The notes under the pieces were generated by a model. The model was not told where the DNA came from. It saw nothing but the letters and a program-made list of their open reading frames with translations, and searched no databases. The position numbers and the translations under genes are program-made. From Pseudomonadota bacterium (GTDB lineage: Bacteria > Myxococcota_A > Polyangia > Polyangiales > Polyangiaceae), in the NCBI GenBank assembly GCA_003242355.1, contig QGUH01000194.1, positions 1-6,783 of the forward strand: a DNA stretch of 6,783 nucleotides. The letters are read 5' to 3'. Positions 4,270 through 6,783 of the stretch are shown here, in pieces. Numbering within the stretch: the stretch's first letter is position 1; the number at the start of each line of letters is the position of its first letter.

Positions 4270-6564
4270 ATGGGGCAGCACGGAGCTCGGAAAACCCGGG
4301 TGTATGCTCGACGCATGCAAACGGGTGTTTGGGTCGAGAATCACGTACAGGAGTGGGTTTTGGCCCACGAAGAGCTCGAGCGGATCGCGAAGGAGCGTGC
4401 GGAGCTCGACGGGCGCGAAGGGTTGGCAATGCTCCGCGCTCTTCGTGCCGGGGTACACCGACACCTCGGGTACGCCTCGTTCGCGCAATACGTCGAGAAG
4501 CTGTTCGGCTACGGTTTCCGAACTACCGACGACAAGCTCCGCACCGCGATCGCCCTCGAGAACCTTCCCGAGCTCAGCGCTGCGCTCAAGGAGGGCTCCC
4601 TTTGCTGGTCCGCCGTACGCGAGCTCGCGCGGGTGGCGACGCCAGCCACCGAGCGGGAGTGGCTCGAGGCTGCACGAGGCAAAACCGTGCGCCAGATCGA
4701 ACGGCTCGTGTCGGGGAAGGCGCCCGGAGACCGGCCCTCCGATGCCGGGCGGCCCGAGGCGCGACGCCATGTCCTTCGCTTCGACGTCAGCGCGCAGACG
4801 TACGCGACCTTTCGCGAGGCTGCGGCGCTGATTCGACGCCGCTCTGCAGAACCGATGAACGACGATGCGCTCCTCTTGCAAGTGGCGCGCGAGATCTTGC
4901 AAGGACCTACCGACGCAGGGCGCTCGTCGTACCAGATCTCCGTCACCGTTTGCGAACGGTGCCAGCGGGGAGTGCAGCACGCCGCCGGGGGGAACGTCGA
5001 GCTTCCGCCAGAAGTCGTCGAAAGGATGCTGTGTGATGCGCAGTTCGTCGGGAGCGTCGTAACCAGGGTCGATGTCGAGGAGAACGGCGTCCAGTCAGAA
5101 GAGCTGTGTTCCACCGAAGAGCATTTCGGCGACGAGGAGTCTACCGAAGGGCGTATCGCCGAAGGGCATTCGAGCGATGCGCGCTCGGGCAGTGGCCATT
5201 CGGGCAATATGTGTTCGGGCGATATGCGCTCGGGCGATATGCGCTCGGGCACTGGACATTCGCGCGATATGCGCTCGGGCAACGGGCGCTCCGGCGACGG
5301 GCATTCGGGCAGCGGGCATTCGGGCAGCGGGCATTCGGGCAGCGGGCATTCGGGCAGCGGGCATTCGGGCAACGGGCGCTCGGGCAATGGGCATTCACGC
5401 GATGTGCGCTCGGGCAGTGGACATTCGCGCGATATGCGCTCGGGCAACGGGCGCTCCGGCGACGGGCATTCGGGCAGCGGGCATTCGGGCAGCGGGCATT
5501 CGGGCAGCGGGCATTCGGGCAGCGGGCATTCGGGCAACGAGCGCTCGGGCAATGGGCATTCACGCGATGTGCGCTCGGGCAGTGGACATTCGCGCGATAT
5601 GCGCTCGGGCAACGGGCGCTCCGGCGACGGGCATTCGGGCAGCGGGCATTCGGGCAGCGGGCATTCGGGCAGTGGGCACTCGGGCGATGTGCCCTCTGGC
5701 ATTGGGCGTCCGGGCAATAGGCCCTCGGGCAATGGGCATTCGGGCGGTGGGCACTCGGGCGATATGCCCTCGGGCGACGGGCGCTCGAGCGACCGGCCTT
5801 CGGGACCCACTCACGACCTGCAGCACGAACGGAAACCCACTCACCACCGGCAACAGACCCACGTGGTGCATCGCGACGCCACAACCCCATCGCCTCACGA
5901 ACGGCGCCCCACTCACGACCTGCAACAGACCCACGTGGTGCATCGTGAGGCCGCCAATACGAATTCGGTCGCTCCCGGCACGGGGAAGCCAACCCGAATG
6001 ACGCGGCCATCCACCCACGAACCGCGACCCACTCAAGCGCACGCCGCCCACGTGGGCAACCGCTGCCGTTCCGGAGCGGAGCTTTCGGCGGCCGCGGCGC
6101 TCGTCGTGCAACCGAAGGCAACGCAAAGCATCGCGCCCGCGGTGCGGCGCTACGTTCATCACCGCGATCGTGGTCGCTGCGTCGTGCCGGGCTGCACCTT
6201 CGGAGGCTTTCTCGACGTCCATCACCTGAATCCGCGGGCAGAAGGCGGCGGGCACGACCCCGAGAACCTCGTCACGCTGTGCGATGGGCACCACACCGCG
6301 GTGCACACTGGCCAGCTTTCGATCGAAGGGAGCCCCTCGACGAAGCTTCGATTCTTGCGAGCCGACGGAACGAAGTACACGGCCGCGCCGTCGGCTCGTG
6401 CGATAGCGGCGAGTGAGCAAGTGTTCGGGGCTTTGCGCAAGCTCGGGTTCTCGGAGCGACAATCCAAAGGCGCCGTCCGGCGCGTGCTCGAAACCTCCGA
6501 AGCACTCAGCCCACCAACGCTGCTTCGCGCGGCCCTTGCGCTGCTGACCCAACCGCTCGCCTGA
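4270..6564 (+). CDS. HNH endonuclease-family protein with pentapeptide-repeat insert
   Basis: The product is 764 residues (749 from the alternative ATG at 4315). Residues 15 to about 260 form an all-helical N-terminal region with HLGYASF (65-71) and LFGYGF (78-83), followed by a CERC pair (228-231). This resembles the N-terminal half of DUF222-like HNH proteins. Residues 299-513 are 43 tandem pentapeptides and about 514-618 is a His/Thr/Pro-rich linker. The HNH nuclease domain covers about 619-690: C637 and C642 (CVVPGC), DVHH (catalytic His probably H652), N666 and LCDGHH (C671, H674, H675). The C637/C642/C671/H674 set could bind structural zinc. Residues 718-764 (VFGALRKLGFSERQ...LLRAALALLTQ) resemble the RuvA C-terminal helical domain. 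Such proteins are often multicopy with unknown roles; metal-dependent DNA cleavage is inferred from the intact motif. The repeat insert makes it much longer than relatives I recall. Confidence 0.9.
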   Translation: MGQHGARKTRVYARRMQTGVWVENHVQEWVLAHEELERIAKERAELDGREGLAMLRALRAGVHRHLGYASFAQYVEKLFGYGFRTTDDKLRTAIALENLPELSAALKEGSLCWSAVRELARVATPATEREWLEAARGKTVRQIERLVSGKAPGDRPSDAGRPEARRHVLRFDVSAQTYATFREAAALIRRRSAEPMNDDALLLQVAREILQGPTDAGRSSYQISVTVCERCQRGVQHAAGGNVELPPEVVERMLCDAQFVGSVVTRVDVEENGVQSEELCSTEEHFGDEESTEGRIAEGHSSDARSGSGHSGNMCSGDMRSGDMRSGTGHSRDMRSGNGRSGDGHSGSGHSGSGHSGSGHSGSGHSGNGRSGNGHSRDVRSGSGHSRDMRSGNGRSGDGHSGSGHSGSGHSGSGHSGSGHSGNERSGNGHSRDVRSGSGHSRDMRSGNGRSGDGHSGSGHSGSGHSGSGHSGDVPSGIGRPGNRPSGNGHSGGGHSGDMPSGDGRSSDRPSGPTHDLQHERKPTHHRQQTHVVHRDATTPSPHERRPTHDLQQTHVVHREAANTNSVAPGTGKPTRMTRPSTHEPRPTQAHAAHVGNRCRSGAELSAAAALVVQPKATQSIAPAVRRYVHHRDRGRCVVPGCTFGGFLDVHHLNPRAEGGGHDPENLVTLCDGHHTAVHTGQLSIEGSPSTKLRFLRADGTKYTAAPSARAIAASEQVFGALRKLGFSERQSKGAVRRVLETSEALSPPTLLRAALALLTQPLA
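5164..5808 (+). repeat. 43 x 15-bp coding tandem repeats (G-[HR]-S-G-x pentapeptides)
   Basis: Forty-three consecutive 15-bp units encode pentapeptides of the form Gly-His/Arg-Ser-Gly/Arg-Ser/Asn/Asp, with GHSGS most common. Edges are more diverged (MCSGD, VPSGI, GRPGN), the centre more uniform. The unit lacks stop codons in all six frames, so long open frames appear on both strands, but only this frame joins the conserved N-terminal and HNH domains. It probably makes a flexible, weakly basic linker. It is not the A-(D/N)-L-x-x pentapeptide-repeat family, and not collagen since the period is five. Confidence 0.95.
5266..5670 (+). repeat. 165-bp higher-order repeat within the pentapeptide region
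   Basis: Copies begin at 5266, 5431 and 5596, each opening with GATATGCGCTCGGGC. The first two are complete (11 pentapeptides) and differ only at 5375 G versus 5540 A, a Gly-to-Glu change. The third matches for about 75 bp, then diverges. The near-identity points to recent in-frame duplication and likely length variation among strains. Confidence 0.95.
5836..5952 (+). repeat. 72-bp-offset Thr/His coding repeat containing CACGTG
   Basis: Two 45-bp blocks (5836-5880 and 5908-5952) encode PTHHRQQTHVVHRDA and PTHDLQQTHVVHREA. Each contains CCACGTGGTGC, a word also present in the upstream array at 2767-2777. A third related CACGTG lies at 6049-6054 in the same linker. Role unknown; the segment is His-rich and lies just before the HNH domain. 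Confidence 0.85.
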
Positions 6565-6606
6565 GGTTCAGAGCTACACCTGAGGTCAACGCTCGCCTGA
6601 GATCAG
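6554..6606 (+). repeat. Short repeats overlapping the HNH stop codon
   Basis: The 12-mer CGCTCGCCTGAG occurs at 6554-6565 and 6590-6601, the first containing the TGA stop. CCTGAG also occurs at 6579-6584, giving three copies at 17-19 bp spacing. It looks like a local slippage duplication of the gene end. I see no function. Confidence 0.6.
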
Positions 6607-6630
6607 ATGTTCGTAAACCAACGGTCGGCG

Positions 6631-6653
6631 CCGAGCCGCCGCATACGGCACGG
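6631..6653. terminator. Candidate hairpin between convergent gene ends
   Basis: CCG-A-GCCG (6631-6638) can pair with CGGC-A-CGG (6646-6653) around a 7-nt loop, with a single A/A mismatch. It lies 66 bp after the HNH stop and before the stop of a possible opposing gene, the expected place for a bidirectional terminator. No T tract follows on either strand, so this is weak. Confidence 0.3.
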
Positions 6654-6698
6654 TCGGGCAGCTCTGCGCGAAAGGGCGGAGAAAAGCTCGGGAGCGTT

Positions 6699-6782
6699 CT
6701 ATGGCTGGAGGGCTCGCACTGGAGTGCCGAACACGACGCGGCGTTCGACGCGGGCGACACGGAGCTCGTAGTGCTCGTAGTA
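6699..6782 (-). CDS. Possible C-terminal end of a minus-strand gene (partial, runs off right edge)
   Basis: Reading the minus strand inward from 6782 gives 27 residues ending in a TAG at 6701-6699: YYEHYELRVARVERRVVFGT then PVRALQP. Third codon positions are mostly G or C (21 of 27), consistent with coding in a GC-rich genome. It needs no start inside the window. A plus-strand frame over the same bases (ending WLEGSHWSAEHDAAFDAGDT and onward) is equally GC-biased but has no usable ATG or GTG start. Product and function are unknown, and the call rests on composition only. Confidence 0.33.
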   Translation of the reverse strand, partial: YYEHYELRVARVERRVVFGTPVRALQP

Positions 6783-6783
6783 C

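Noticed and set aside
3706..4980. 424-residue minus-strand open frame opposite the HNH N-terminus
   Set aside because: It is antisense to conserved HNH family sequence and runs into the non-coding array; a shadow of the GC-biased codons of the real gene.
5106..5720. Pentapeptide-repeat protein (AFGQR repeats) in another plus frame
   Set aside because: It does not fit the A-(D/N)-L-x-x spacing and is bounded by the repeat block; the GHSGS frame links to conserved domains on both sides.
4509..5810. 433-residue minus-strand frame of PECPL repeats
   Set aside because: It is the antisense reading of the stop-free 15-bp repeat and of the conserved HNH N-terminal region.

Overview
The window is GC-rich DNA whose gene content points to a large-genome myxobacterium of the Polyangiales type (Sorangium, Sandaracinus or Labilithrix-like). 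This placement is inferred from family resemblance and was not tested by a search. The clues are a Gly-Ala-Asn-rich secreted zincin-like lipoprotein, an exported class I methyltransferase, and an HNH protein with the CVVPGC / DVHH / LCxxHH pattern and a RuvA-like C-terminus that I associate with multicopy HNH families in this group.

Layout. Positions 1-115 (minus) hold the start of a probable lipoprotein that runs off the left edge. Positions 230-826 (minus) encode a SAM-dependent methyltransferase with an N-terminal signal or anchor segment. A gene-free stretch (827-1472) separates it from a divergent plus-strand gene (1473-2585) for a surface metalloprotease-like lipoprotein. This protein has a Gly-rich stalk of about 155 residues and a C-terminal domain with HEIAHTLGVG and HFWPYGLNY motifs.

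Positions 2711-3740 are a non-coding array of about ten diverged tandem units of about 110 bp, plus two partial end copies. Every unit carries a CACGTG-type hexamer exactly 22 nt after the unit anchor, while the rest of the unit varies in length. Extra CACGTG hexamers continue to 3878. A gene-free leader (3879-4269) follows, with two mutually exclusive hairpins.

The leader precedes a 764-residue HNH endonuclease-family protein (4270-6564). Its conserved N- and C-terminal parts are split by 43 tandem pentapeptides (Gly-His-Ser-Gly-Ser type), organised as a recently duplicated 165-bp higher-order repeat. A second short Thr/His repeat follows. The gene ends in a small triplicated motif. The right edge holds a possible convergent minus-strand gene end.

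The genes do not form an obvious pathway. The two left genes may be co-oriented neighbours, and the metalloprotease is divergent from them. The most unusual part is the right half, where a palindrome-bearing repeat array lies directly upstream of a repeat-expanded HNH gene that itself contains the same CACGTG hexamer three times. Whether array and gene form one functional or mobile unit is untested.
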